Source: Streptosporangium subroseum
GTDB lineage: Bacteria; Actinomycetota; Actinomycetes; Streptosporangiales; Streptosporangiaceae
Direction of reading: 5' to 3'
NCBI RefSeq assembly: GCF_900188345.1
Contig: NZ_FZOD01000045.1
Location: forward strand, 1-64,000
Length of the DNA stretch: 64,000 nt
Under the pieces are notes generated by a model. That model was not told the origin of the DNA, did no database searches, and saw only the letters and a program-made list of their open reading frames with translations. The translations under genes and the position numbers were made by a program. Of the stretch, positions 1 through 9,061 are shown one piece after another; the stretch's first letter is position 1; each line of letters starts with the position of its first letter.

Positions 1-3000
1 GCCACCGCCTCACTGGAGGCATGACCCAGCACCGCCGCGACATGCGTCCGCACCACCTCGACAACCAGCCGCTCCCGATCACCCACCGCCAGACCGGCCA
101 ACCGCTGCCCGAATGTGGAAAACACCGTCCCGGCAACGGCCGGAACCTCTGCCTCGACCAGATCATCGAAGAGCGGACGCGCCCGAGCGGCGGCGAACAG
201 CGGCACGAACTCCGCCCAGCGAACATCGGCGACGGTGATCGTGCTGTCCCCGGCACCGACCGCGCCGGCCAGGGCTGCGATCGCCTGAGCCGGTGCCAGC
301 GGGGGAAGGCCCTGCCGCCGCAGCAGCTCGGTCTCGCCCTGGTCGGCGGCCATCCCGATCCGTGCCCACGGCCCCCAGGCGATCGCCGTACCGGGCCGGC
401 CGGCCGCGCGACGGCGCTCGACGAGGGCGTCCAGGGCGGCGTTCGCGGCGCCGTAGGCGGCCTGGCCACGGCTGCCCCAGGCTCCGGAGATCGACGAGAA
501 CACCACAAACGCATCGACGTCACCGACCAGCGCGTCCAGATGCAACGCCCCGTCGACCTTGCCGGACAGCACCCGGTTCAGGTGCGCGGCATCGGCGTCG
601 GCCAGCTCGGCATCCTCGCCGACACCGGCCGCGTGCACCACGGCGTCGACCGTACCGACCACGGCCAGAAGAGCCTCGACCGCAGACCGATCAGCCAGAT
701 CACACGCGTGCACCTCGGCATTCGGCAACTCGGCCAACAGCGCCTCCGCCCCGGGCGCATCCACACCACGCCGCGAGACCAGCACCAGCCGCTCGGCCCC
801 ATTGGCCGCCGCCCACCGCGCCACCTCAGCACCCAGCCCACCGGTACCACCGGTAACCAGCACCGTGCCACGAGGCCGCCAGGCCGGAGCCACACTCGCC
901 GGAGCATGCCCCAACCGACGAACCAGAACCCCACCGCTGCGGACCACGACCTGGTCCTCAACGCCGAGCCCACCGGCCAGCACCGCCCCGAGCCGCGTGA
1001 CCGCCCGGGCGTCGAGAGTTTCCGGCAGGTCCAGCAGGCCGCCCCAGCGCTCCGGGTGCTCCAGACCGATCACCCGGCCCAGACCCCACTTCGCGGCCTG
1101 CGCGACATCCGGCGCACCGTCCGCCCGCCCCGCGGCCACCGCACCCCGGGTCACCAACCACAACGGCGCGCCGCTCTCAATGTCCGCCAACGCCTGGACA
1201 ACGGCCAGCACACCGGCGAGAGCAGCCGACGGAAGCACCAGAACCCCGGCCGGCGCCAACTCACCCAGACGCACGGCCAGGTCAGCACGGTCTCCAACCG
1301 GCACGACCACAACCTCGGCGCCCATCCCCGTCAGCGCCTCGGCAAGCCCCAGCGCGTCATCACCGACGAGCGCCCAGGTCCCACGGGGCACCGCCTCGGC
1401 CAGATCGGTGACGGGCTTCCAGGTGATCCGGTACCGCCACCCGTCGATCAGCGACCGCTCCCGGCTGCGGGTCCGCCAGGACACCAGCGCCGGCAGCACG
1501 CCGGCCACGGCCGCGGTGTCGACCCCCAGCTCCGCGGCGAGCGCGGGCAGGTCGGCGCGGTCGACCGCGGCCCAGAAGCCGGCGTCGCCCGGGTCGGACG
1601 CGCCCGGCCGTGCCGGGCCGTTCTCCAGCCAGAAGTGCTGTCGCTGGAATTCGTAGGTCGGCAGGTCCACCACGCGGGCATGGGGGAACAGGGCCGGCCA
1701 GTCCACCGTCGCCCCGTGGACGTGCAGCGCGGCCAGCGCCGCGATCGCGGTGGCGGCTTCGTCACGGTCGCGCCGCAGCAGCGGCACGCAGACCGCCTCC
1801 GGGGCCGCCTGCCGGGCCAGTGCGGTCAACACGGCGTCCGGCCCGAGTTCCACGTAGTTCGTGACGCCGTCCAGCGCGGCCAGCGCGTCGGCGAACCGGA
1901 CCGGGCTGCGGACCTGCTCGACCCAGTACTCCGGATCCGACCACTGCCCCGACTCCACCAAACGCCCGGTCACCGTCGAGACGATCGGCAGTTTCGGCTC
2001 GCGGAAGGTCAGGAAGCGCAGTACGCGACGGAACTCGGCGAGCATCGGTTCCATCAGCCGCGAGTGGAAGGCGTGGCTGGTCCGCAGCCGGGTGGTCTTC
2101 CAGCCCCGCTCGGCCGCCACCGCCGCGACCCGTCCGATCTCGGCCTCACTTCCCGAGACCACGACGGCGTCCGGCCCGTTGACCGCCGCGATGTCGACGT
2201 CCGGAAACGCCGCGTGCACGTCGGACTCGCCTGCCTGGACGGCGAGCATCGCGCCGCCGGCCGGCAGCGCCTGCATCAACCGGCCGCGCGCGCCGACCAG
2301 GGCCGCTGCGTCGGCGAGCGACAGCACCCCGGCGGCATAGGCGACCGCGATCTCGCCGATCGAGTGTCCGACCAGGACGTCCGGGGTGAGTCCCCAGTGC
2401 CGGACCAGCGCAAGCAGCGCCACTTCCACCGCGAAGATCGTCGGCTGCGCGTACTCGGTCCGGCCGAGCAGCTCTTCGTCGGCGAGGGCGTCGGCCAGCG
2501 GTCGGTCGAGTTGCAGGTCGAGATACCAGCCGGCCTCGTCGAAGGCCGTGGCGAAGACCGGCTGGGTGGCGTACAGTTCGCGGCCCATCGCCACCCGCTG
2601 CGAACCCTGGCCGGTGAACAGGAAGGCGGTCCGGCCCGGGGCCACGGCCCCGGTGACGACCTGCGCGGAGGGGTCCCCGGCGGCGAGCGCGGCCAGACCC
2701 CGAGCCACCTGCTCGCGGTCCGCGCCGAACACGACGGCACGGTGGGCGAAGTGGGTGCGCGTCGTGGCCAGCGAGAAGCCCAGATCGGCCAGGTCGGCGT
2801 CCGGCTCGTCCAGCCGGCCCAGCAGGTTCGCCGCCTGCCCGGCGAGCGCCTCCGGCGTCCGTCCGGAAACCGGCAGCGCGAACACCCCGGCCGCCGGCGT
2901 ACCCGGCTCCGGAGCCGCCGCGGCGGGTTCTCCCGTCGGCGGCGCTTCGAGGATGAGGTGGACGTTGGTGCCGCTCATGCCGAACGAGGAGACCGCCGCC

Positions 3001-4613
3001 CGCCGCGGCCGGTCGGTCTCGGGCCAGGGCTGGGCCTCGGTGAGCAGCCGTACGGTGCCCGCGCTCCAGTCGACGTGCGGCGTCGGCTCGTCCACGTGCA
3101 GGGTCTTCGGCAGCAGGCCGTGCTGGATCGCCTGCACCATCTTGATGACGCCACCGACCCCGGCCGCGGCCTGGGCGTGCCCGATGTTCGACTTCAGCGA
3201 GCCGAGCCAGAGCGGGGTGCCGGCGCGGTCGCGCCCGTAGGTGGCAAGCAGCGCCTGCGCCTCGACCGGGTCGCCGAGCATCGTGCCGGTGCCGTGCGCC
3301 TCGACCGCGTCGACGTCCGCCGCCTCCAGCCGCGCGTTGGCCAGGGCCTGCCGGATCACCCGCTGCTGCGACGGACCGTTCGGCGCGGTCAGGCCGTTGG
3401 ACGCGCCGTCCTGGTTGACCGCCGAGCCGCGGATCACGGCGAGGATCCGCCGGCCGGCGGCCTGTGCCGAGGAGAGCCGCTCGACCAGCAGCATGCCGAC
3501 GCCCTCGGCCCAGCCGGTGCCGTCGGCCGCGGCCGCGAACGGCTTGCACCGGCCGTCGGCGGCGAGCCCACGCTGCCGGGAGAACGCCACGAACGACGCC
3601 GGGCTGGCCATGACGGCGACGCCACCGGCCAGCGCCATCTCGCACTCGCCCTGGCGCAGCGCCTGTGCGGCCAGGTGGAGGGCGACCAGCGACGACGAGC
3701 AGGCCGTGTCGATGGTGAGTGCCGGGCCCTGCAGGCCGAGCGTGTACGAGACCCGGCCGGACGCGACGCTCGCCGCGTTGCCGGTGAGCAGGTAGCCCTC
3801 CAGGCCGTCGGCGTCCTGAAGCCGCGGTCCGTACTCCTGGGTCTCCGCGCCGACGAAAACGCCGACGCGCTGCTCGCGCAGCGTCTCCGGCGGGATGCCG
3901 GCCCGCTCCAGTGCCTCCCAGGAGGTCTCGAGGACCAGGCGTTGCTGGGCGTCCATGGCCAGGGCTTCGCGCGGGTTGATCCCGAAGAAGTCGGCGTCGA
4001 ACTCCGCCGCGTCGTAGAGGAACCCGCCGTGGCGGGTGTAGCTGGTGCCCGGCTGGTCGGGGTCGGCGGAGTAGAGCGCGTCGAGGTCCCAGCCCCGGTC
4101 GGCGGGGAACTCCCCGATCGCGTCGGCCTCGGACTCCACGAGGCGCCAGAGCGCCTCGGACGAGCGGACGCCGCCGGGGAACCGGCAGGCCATGCCGACG
4201 ATCGCGATCAGCTCGTCGGCGTGCCCGACGGCGGCGTCGATGTCGATCCGCTCCGGGGCGAGGCCGAGGAGTTCTGCGTGGAGGTGGCGGGCGAGCGCGG
4301 CCGGCGTCGGGTAGTCGAACGCCAGCGTCACCGGGAGCGCCAGTCCGGTCGCGGCGACCAGTCGGCTGTGCAGCTCCACGGCGGTCAGCGAGTCGAACCC
4401 GGTCTCGAAGAACGTGCCGTCGGCCGCGACCGGCTCGCCGGGCGGGCGGCGCAGCGCGGCCGCGGCGAGCTCGGTCACCAGGCCGGTGAGCATCCGCTGC
4501 GCCTCCGGCGCCGGCAGGCCTGCCAGGCGCCGCCGCAGCTCGGATCCCGCCGCGGTACCCGCTCCGTCACCGGTCGGCGTAGGTGCTCCGAAATCCCCGG
4601 ACGAACTCATCAT
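1..4613 (-). CDS. Modular type I polyketide synthase, starter end (ACP-KS-AT-KR-ACP, cut by left edge)
   Basis: Large multidomain PKS read right to left. The start is fixed by an in-frame TAG directly before tandem ATGs, with an AAGGTGG ribosome site upstream. Domains in order: ACP with GFDSL and phosphopantetheine Ser75; KS from about 134 with DTACSSS (Cys305), EAHGTG and KSNIGH; AT with GHSIGE (Ser751) and HAFHS near 846-850; KR with GGTGGLG near 1251, GAWG and Tyr1387; then the beginning of a second ACP at the window edge. HAFH and GHSIGE predict malonyl-CoA. A Trp in GAWG and no LDD motif suggest an A-type ketoreductase. No DH or ER is seen. An ACP without its own AT ahead of module 1 means the starter is loaded by a separate acyltransferase, and one lies at 19.7 kb. 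Confidence 0.95.
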   Translation of the reverse strand, partial: MMSSSGDFGAPTPTGDGAGTAAGSELRRRLAGLPAPEAQRMLTGLVTELAAAALRRPPGEPVAADGTFFETGFDSLTAVELHSRLVAATGLALPVTLAFDYPTPAALARHLHAELLGLAPERIDIDAAVGHADELIAIVGMACRFPGGVRSSEALWRLVESEADAIGEFPADRGWDLDALYSADPDQPGTSYTRHGGFLYDAAEFDADFFGINPREALAMDAQQRLVLETSWEALERAGIPPETLREQRVGVFVGAETQEYGPRLQDADGLEGYLLTGNAASVASGRVSYTLGLQGPALTIDTACSSSLVALHLAAQALRQGECEMALAGGVAVMASPASFVAFSRQRGLAADGRCKPFAAAADGTGWAEGVGMLLVERLSSAQAAGRRILAVIRGSAVNQDGASNGLTAPNGPSQQRVIRQALANARLEAADVDAVEAHGTGTMLGDPVEAQALLATYGRDRAGTPLWLGSLKSNIGHAQAAAGVGGVIKMVQAIQHGLLPKTLHVDEPTPHVDWSAGTVRLLTEAQPWPETDRPRRAAVSSFGMSGTNVHLILEAPPTGEPAAAAPEPGTPAAGVFALPVSGRTPEALAGQAANLLGRLDEPDADLADLGFSLATTRTHFAHRAVVFGADREQVARGLAALAAGDPSAQVVTGAVAPGRTAFLFTGQGSQRVAMGRELYATQPVFATAFDEAGWYLDLQLDRPLADALADEELLGRTEYAQPTIFAVEVALLALVRHWGLTPDVLVGHSIGEIAVAYAAGVLSLADAAALVGARGRLMQALPAGGAMLAVQAGESDVHAAFPDVDIAAVNGPDAVVVSGSEAEIGRVAAVAAERGWKTTRLRTSHAFHSRLMEPMLAEFRRVLRFLTFREPKLPIVSTVTGRLVESGQWSDPEYWVEQVRSPVRFADALAALDGVTNYVELGPDAVLTALARQAAPEAVCVPLLRRDRDEAATAIAALAALHVHGATVDWPALFPHARVVDLPTYEFQRQHFWLENGPARPGASDPGDAGFWAAVDRADLPALAAELGVDTAAVAGVLPALVSWRTRSRERSLIDGWRYRITWKPVTDLAEAVPRGTWALVGDDALGLAEALTGMGAEVVVVPVGDRADLAVRLGELAPAGVLVLPSAALAGVLAVVQALADIESGAPLWLVTRGAVAAGRADGAPDVAQAAKWGLGRVIGLEHPERWGGLLDLPETLDARAVTRLGAVLAGGLGVEDQVVVRSGGVLVRRLGHAPASVAPAWRPRGTVLVTGGTGGLGAEVARWAAANGAERLVLVSRRGVDAPGAEALLAELPNAEVHACDLADRSAVEALLAVVGTVDAVVHAAGVGEDAELADADAAHLNRVLSGKVDGALHLDALVGDVDAFVVFSSISGAWGSRGQAAYGAANAALDALVERRRAAGRPGTAIAWGPWARIGMAADQGETELLRRQGLPPLAPAQAIAALAGAVGAGDSTITVADVRWAEFVPLFAAARARPLFDDLVEAEVPAVAGTVFSTFGQRLAGLAVGDRERLVVEVVRTHVAAVLGHASSEAV

Positions 4614-4709
4614 CTAGCGCCCACCTTCGGCGAAAAGAACAGGAATAGCCCATACCGCTTGGCGAGGCTATCCAGCTGAACTTTTCACCACAGCTCCTAC
4701 CGCACCCCT

Positions 4710-4734
4710 AGTGGCCGTGATATTCACGGCCACT
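4710..4734. terminator. Perfect 11-bp hairpin between PKS and PH-domain operon
   Basis: An inverted repeat with 11-bp arms (AGTGGCCGTGA / TCACGGCCACT) and a 3-base loop. It lies just beyond the stop of the leftward PH-domain operon, so it most likely ends that transcript. It also sits about 100 bases upstream of the PKS start, overlapping a possible regulator site, so an operator role is not excluded. Confidence 0.6.
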
Positions 4735-4853
4735 TCGTGGGGTAGGCGCCCGTGACGTGGCGTGACCGGCGACTCAGCCGGTGCTTTATCCATCGGCCGA
4801 GCGGTTAATCGGCCGGACGAGTACCGGTGGCGCTTACTCCGCCCGCGGGTTGA

Positions 4854-6401
4854 TCAGGGCGTTTGGCGCTGGACAGGCAGAGCGGGAACGCTTTTCTCGA
4901 TGGGTTCAGAACAATTGTCCGGAGTCGATTCGAGGAATTCCTCGAACATCCCGGGAGTCGCCTCGCGGACGAGTGCGAGCCCGTCGGCGAGGGCCACGTC
5001 GCGGATCTTGTAGCCGCCCCGGCCGGCGGCGACCATCGCGACCAGGGTGGCCACGCCGGCCCGGCGCTGGGACGCGGACTGGTTGACGCTCCAGGCGATG
5101 ATTCCCGACCGGTCGAGCAGGACGGTGCGCCGGGCGTAGGTGCCGTAGCGGGTGACCAGATATCGGCCGAGCAGGCCGGAGCCGAGGTTGCGGTAGGCGT
5201 CGACCGCGGCGGCCAGCGCCAGCGGTACCAGCACGAGGCTCGAAATCCAGGCGATGTGGAGCAGCACCTCGGTCAGGAGCACACCGAGGATCACCAGGGG
5301 CGCCTCGAACAGTGCGACCGCCGCCAGACCCCAGGTGACCCGGCGGCGCAGCGCCGCCCGGGGCGGCCTGGCCAGTTCCAGGCCGGCCAGAAACCCCGGC
5401 TTCTCGCCGAGGACGGCGGTGGCCACCCGGTCCGCCTCCAGCCGCGAAGCCGGCGGCAGCAGCGCGCTCTTGGTCGACGTCGACCGGTCGTCGGATTTGC
5501 CCAGCCCGGTGGCGATCGCGTTGAGCTGGGCGCCCCGGGCCAGGCGCAACAGCAGCGGCTCGGCGATCTGGACGCCGCGCAGCCGGCGGCGCTCCAGCCA
5601 GACCGACCGGGTGCTGAACAGGCCGCGGCGCAACTGGAGCGCGCCGTCGCCGACCGCTTCCAGCCGGTAGTCCCACCACGTCTCGACAAACGTCACCAGA
5701 GAGGTGAGCGCGCCCAGCAGCACGACGCCCAGGACCGGCACGGTGATCGCGACCCAGAGCGGCAGGCCGGTCAGCCCGGACCAGGCCGCGCGGAGAAACC
5801 CGACCTCTGCCGGGTTTATCTTCAGCGAGTCGAGCAACCGGGCGAACCCGCCGACGACAAACCCGACCCCCGCCACGCCCCAGAGGGTCAGCGGCGCATA
5901 CCGCAGCCAGCGCCAGCGCAGGACGGCCAGCGCGGTGTCCGGCGCCGTTCCGTCCGGTGCCAGCCGCCGCCGCAACCGCTCGGCGTGGTCCCGGGACACG
6001 CCGTCGAGGGTGAGTTGCCTTCTGTCGGCCGCCACGTGCTCACCGGTGCTGATCCGGACCACGCGCAGCCCCAGGGCCCGGTGGAACGGGTTCGCCGTGA
6101 CGTCGACGCTGCGAATCCGGTCGCGGGGCACCGTGCGGTACTGCCGGAAGAGCGCGCCGGTGCGCAGCTCCACCTGGTCGTCGGTGATCCGGAACCGGGT
6201 GGTCAGCAGCCGGAGGCCGAACGCCACCGCGATGATCAGGAAGGTCAGGCCGATGGAGCCCAGCGTGATCACCGCGGCCAGGTCGAGGTCGCCGCCGGTG
6301 ATCGACAGGGTCAGCAGGGTCGAGCAGAGCGGCGGGACCAGCCAGGTGAGGCTGATCGCCAGCATCCGCGGGTCCAGACGCTGCCAGTCCGCCGCTGTCA
6401 C
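4854..6401 (-). CDS. Bacterial PH-domain membrane protein, YdbT-like (515 aa)
   Basis: Second gene of a two-gene operon. The GTG start overlaps the stop of the upstream gene by four bases (GTGA), which fixes the start inside a longer open frame. The product has several hydrophobic membrane segments (for example the SLTWLVPPLCSTLLTLS stretch near the N-terminus and two near the middle) and repeated bPH2-type segments typical of YdbT-like proteins. In Bacillus the ydbST pair is linked to envelope stress and resistance to some antimicrobials. A self-protection role here is only inferred from its place beside the PKS gene. Confidence 0.75.
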   Translation of the reverse strand: MTAADWQRLDPRMLAISLTWLVPPLCSTLLTLSITGGDLDLAAVITLGSIGLTFLIIAVAFGLRLLTTRFRITDDQVELRTGALFRQYRTVPRDRIRSVDVTANPFHRALGLRVVRISTGEHVAADRRQLTLDGVSRDHAERLRRRLAPDGTAPDTALAVLRWRWLRYAPLTLWGVAGVGFVVGGFARLLDSLKINPAEVGFLRAAWSGLTGLPLWVAITVPVLGVVLLGALTSLVTFVETWWDYRLEAVGDGALQLRRGLFSTRSVWLERRRLRGVQIAEPLLLRLARGAQLNAIATGLGKSDDRSTSTKSALLPPASRLEADRVATAVLGEKPGFLAGLELARPPRAALRRRVTWGLAAVALFEAPLVILGVLLTEVLLHIAWISSLVLVPLALAAAVDAYRNLGSGLLGRYLVTRYGTYARRTVLLDRSGIIAWSVNQSASQRRAGVATLVAMVAAGRGGYKIRDVALADGLALVREATPGMFEEFLESTPDNCSEPIEKSVPALPVQRQTP

Positions 6402-6898
6402 TGGCCGTCTCCGGGCATGGCCTGGGCACGGGCGGCCAGGGACTCGGCCAGATCGGCCGCGACCTGGCGGTCCAGGCCCTGGATCCGGACCGGGCCGGCC
6501 GCCGATGCGGTGGTCACCACCAGCCCCGCCAGCCTGAACATCCGCTGGATCGGCCCGCTGGTGGTGTCGACGGTCTGGATCCGGGCCATCGGCGCGATCC
6601 GTGCTCGCTGCCAGAACCAGCCGGACACCGCGTAGACCGCGTCGTCGGTCGTCTCCCAGCGGTGGACGCGGTACCGCCAGATCGGCATCGCCAGCACGTA
6701 CGCCAGCCCGACCGCGGCGACGATTCCGAGGCTGAGCCCGAGCCAGGTGCGGGCCGGCGGGATCAGCGCGGTCAGCAGTGCCAGCACCGCGACCGGAGGC
6801 AGCGCGACGACGAAGGCCTGCACGCTCCACCAGCCCAGGGCGCGGCGTTCGAGCCGATGACGGGGACGGCGAAGTTTCAGTGGTTCGTTGCCGGACAC
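6398..6898 (-). CDS. Bacterial PH-domain membrane protein, YdbS-like (about 166 aa)
   Basis: First gene of the PH-domain pair. Two hydrophobic segments (near WWSVQAFVVALPPVAVL and LGLSLGIVAAVGLAYVL) precede a bPH2 domain with the family-typical RIAPMARIQTVDTTSGP stretch, where the conserved pattern is RxPxxRIQxVD. The GTG at 6898 is chosen because translation from it begins at the conserved basic N-terminus. An ATG at 6967 would add 23 residues. It is coupled to the next gene by a GTGA overlap, so both subunits are probably made together, as YdbS and YdbT are. Confidence 0.75.
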   Translation of the reverse strand: MSGNEPLKLRRPRHRLERRALGWWSVQAFVVALPPVAVLALLTALIPPARTWLGLSLGIVAAVGLAYVLAMPIWRYRVHRWETTDDAVYAVSGWFWQRARIAPMARIQTVDTTSGPIQRMFRLAGLVVTTASAAGPVRIQGLDRQVAADLAESLAARAQAMPGDGQ

Positions 6899-6921
6899 CT
6901 CGCCATTGTAAGTACCGGCGC

Positions 6922-6975
6922 ATTCACGGAATACACACATCCGGAAGGACTGGGGTATCCGAGTCACCTAGGGGT
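6922..6975. promoter_or_regulatory. Candidate regulator site shared with the agmatinase promoter (ATTCACGGAAT ... CTAGGGGT)
   Basis: An 11-mer ATTCACGGAAT at 6922-6932 and CTAGGGGT at 6968-6975 recur with nearly the same spacing (46 versus 47 bases) at 16889-16943, ahead of the agmatinase operon. Here they lie between the leftward PH-domain genes and the rightward amine oxidase. A CTAGGGG copy also sits upstream of the PKS gene. A cluster-specific regulator such as the LAL protein at 13.7-16.5 kb is the obvious candidate binder; this is inference. Confidence 0.45.
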
Positions 6976-6999
6976 TGTCGGCCGCGGCGGGCGCCGATA

Positions 7000-7161
7000 G
7001 CAATTTCCCCGTCACGCCATATCGCCCGCTCGAATTGCGGGACGAACAACCGATGAATGCTCCGGAAACAGCGGGGCACAGCAATTTATCCGTCACATCA
7101 CAACGCCTGCTCGAATTGCGGGACGAACAACCGATGAATATTTTGGAAACAGCGGATGCGA
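7000..7161. repeat. Tandem duplication of an 81-bp unit upstream of the amine oxidase
   Basis: Two adjacent 81-bp copies (7000-7080 and 7081-7161) share a fully identical core of about 31 bases and differ at the ends. The unit length is a multiple of three, and an open frame crosses both copies, ending in an ATGA overlap with the amine oxidase start. That frame's only upstream start is a TTG inside the CTAGGGGT motif, and its codon use is poorer in G/C than the neighbours. The repeat may be a duplicated leader, a duplicated operator or a small peptide gene. Confidence 0.8.
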
Positions 7162-7369
7162 CACGCTTCGCACGCCGGCACCTCGAATCGGTCGCCGGCC
7201 GTTCGCATCGCGACGGATTCCCGGGCCGACCGGCCCGGACCGCGTCCGGGGCGGACGGCGTCGCGACGCCGCCGATCACACCGGGGACGCCGGTGACCGG
7301 CCACCACCTGGGCCCGGCGCGCGCCACCGCGCCGGTCGGCGGAGCTCCGGCCGACGGCGTGCGCGCGAG

Positions 7370-9034
7370 ATGACCGCGCTCGCGGCGGACCTGTCCGCAC
7401 CACCGATCACCATGTTCGGCCCCGACTTCCCCTTCGACTACGACCGGTGGGTGCGCCACGCCGACGGCCTGGGCTCGGTCCCCCCCGAGCGGCTCGGCAC
7501 GCCGGTCGCGGTGGTCGGCGGCGGGATCTCCGGGTTGGTCGCCGCGTACGAGCTGATGCGCCTGGGCCTGCGCCCGGTGGTGTTCGAGGCCGAGCAACTC
7601 GGCGGCCGGATGCGGACCGCGAGTTTCCCCGGGCACCCCGGTACGGTCGCCGAGCTGGGCGCGATGCGCTTCCCGCCCTCGGCCACCACGCTGTTTCACT
7701 ACGTCGACCTGGTGGGGCTGGAGACCCGGCCGTTCGCGAACCCGCTGGCCCCGGCGACCCCGCACACCGTCGTCGACGTCAACGGCGCCCGGCACTTCGC
7801 CCGGGTGACCGAGGACCTGCCGACGGTGTACCAGGAGGTCTACGACGCCTGGACCAAGGTGCTGGAGGAGGGCGCCGACTTCACCACGATGGACGCCGCG
7901 ATCCGCCGCCGGGACACCGTCACGATCAAGGCGTTCTGGAACCGGCTGGTACCGCTCCTGGACGACCAGTCCTTCTACGGCTTCCTGGCGTCCTCGCCCG
8001 CCTTCGCCTCGTTCCGGCACCGGGAGATCTTCGGCCAGGTCGGCTTCGGCTCCGGCGGCTGGGACACCGACTTCCCCAACTCGATGCTGGAGATCCTCCG
8101 GGTCGTCTACACCGGAGCCGACGACCGGCACCGGGCGTTGACCGGTGGGGCCCAGCGACTCCCCCTGCGGCTCTGGGAGCACGCGCCGGACCGGATGGCG
8201 CACTGGCCGGCCGGCACCTCGCTGGCGTCCCTGCACTCCGGCGGCTGGCGGCCGGCGGTCACCCGGATCTCCCGGGCCCGCGGGCGGATCCGGGTGGAGA
8301 CCGCCGACGGGGCCGCCGAGTTCGCCGCGGCGGTGCTCACACCGCAGGTGCGGTTGCTGCTCTCCCGGATCGACACGGACGAGGACCTGTTCCCCGTCGA
8401 CGTCTGGACCGCGGTCGAACGCACCCACTACATGGGCGGCTCGAAGCTGTTCACGCTGGTCGACCGGCCCTTCTGGCGGGACCTCGACGAGCGGACCGGG
8501 CGTCCGGTGATGGGCATGACGCTCACCGACCGGGCGCCGCGGGGGGTCTACCTGTTCGACGACGGCCCGGACGCGCCGGGCGTGATGTGCCTGTCGTACA
8601 CCTGGAACGACGACTCGCTGAAGGCCGCCGCGCTGCCGGCCGACGAGCGGCTGGACGTCATGCTCCGCCACCTGCGCCGGATCTATCCGGACGTGGACGT
8701 CCGCCGCCGGATCATCGCACCGCCGATCGCCGTGACGTGGGAGACCGAGCCGCACTTCATGGGCGCGTTCAAGGGCAACCTGCCCGGCCAGTACCGCTAC
8801 CAGCGGCGCCTGTTCACGCATTTCATGCAGGACGCGCTCCCCGAACACCAGCGCGGGGTCTTCCTCGCCGGCGACGACGTGTCGTGGACCGGCGGGTTCG
8901 CCGAGGGGGCGGTGACCACCGCGCTCAACGCGGTCTGGGGCGTTCTGCACCACCTCGGCGGCCGGACGCCCGCCGCCAACCCCGGCCCCGGTGACGCCTT
9001 CCCCTCCATCGCGCCGATCGAGCTGCCCTACTGA
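7370..9034 (+). CDS. FAD-dependent amine oxidase / decarboxylating L-arginine monooxygenase-like (554 aa)
   Basis: Flavin monoamine oxidase family. The N-terminal Rossmann fold has VAVVGGGISG at about 47-55, followed by the VVFEAEQLGGRMRT stretch that ends with the FAD-contacting GGRxRT. A C-terminal FAD site is seen in the LAGDDVSWTGGFAEGAV region. Length and overall shape fit tryptophan/lysine 2-monooxygenase relatives. In ECO-02301, azalomycin and linearmycin pathways such an enzyme converts L-arginine to 4-guanidinobutyramide plus CO2. The co-located agmatinase, ligase and acyltransferase make that role likely here. No amidase to hydrolyse the amide is seen in the window. The ATG overlaps an upstream open frame. 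Confidence 0.85.
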   Translation: MTALAADLSAPPITMFGPDFPFDYDRWVRHADGLGSVPPERLGTPVAVVGGGISGLVAAYELMRLGLRPVVFEAEQLGGRMRTASFPGHPGTVAELGAMRFPPSATTLFHYVDLVGLETRPFANPLAPATPHTVVDVNGARHFARVTEDLPTVYQEVYDAWTKVLEEGADFTTMDAAIRRRDTVTIKAFWNRLVPLLDDQSFYGFLASSPAFASFRHREIFGQVGFGSGGWDTDFPNSMLEILRVVYTGADDRHRALTGGAQRLPLRLWEHAPDRMAHWPAGTSLASLHSGGWRPAVTRISRARGRIRVETADGAAEFAAAVLTPQVRLLLSRIDTDEDLFPVDVWTAVERTHYMGGSKLFTLVDRPFWRDLDERTGRPVMGMTLTDRAPRGVYLFDDGPDAPGVMCLSYTWNDDSLKAAALPADERLDVMLRHLRRIYPDVDVRRRIIAPPIAVTWETEPHFMGAFKGNLPGQYRYQRRLFTHFMQDALPEHQRGVFLAGDDVSWTGGFAEGAVTTALNAVWGVLHHLGGRTPAANPGPGDAFPSIAPIELPY

Positions 9035-9061
9035 GCGCCCGGCCGGCTGACGGCGCCGTGG

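Noticed and set aside
21..4679. 1552-codon open frame on the + strand
   Set aside because: It is the antisense shadow of the PKS gene: Arg/Gly/Pro-rich, no domain, and the minus frame shows all PKS motifs.
6975..7373. Repeat-containing frame as a RiPP precursor
   Set aside because: No modifying enzyme for a peptide lies nearby, the start is a TTG inside a motif, and changes between the repeats are not biased to silent positions.
7098..7403. Leftward frame opposite the amine oxidase leader
   Set aside because: Low-complexity Arg/Ala sequence in antisense, no ribosome site and no family likeness.
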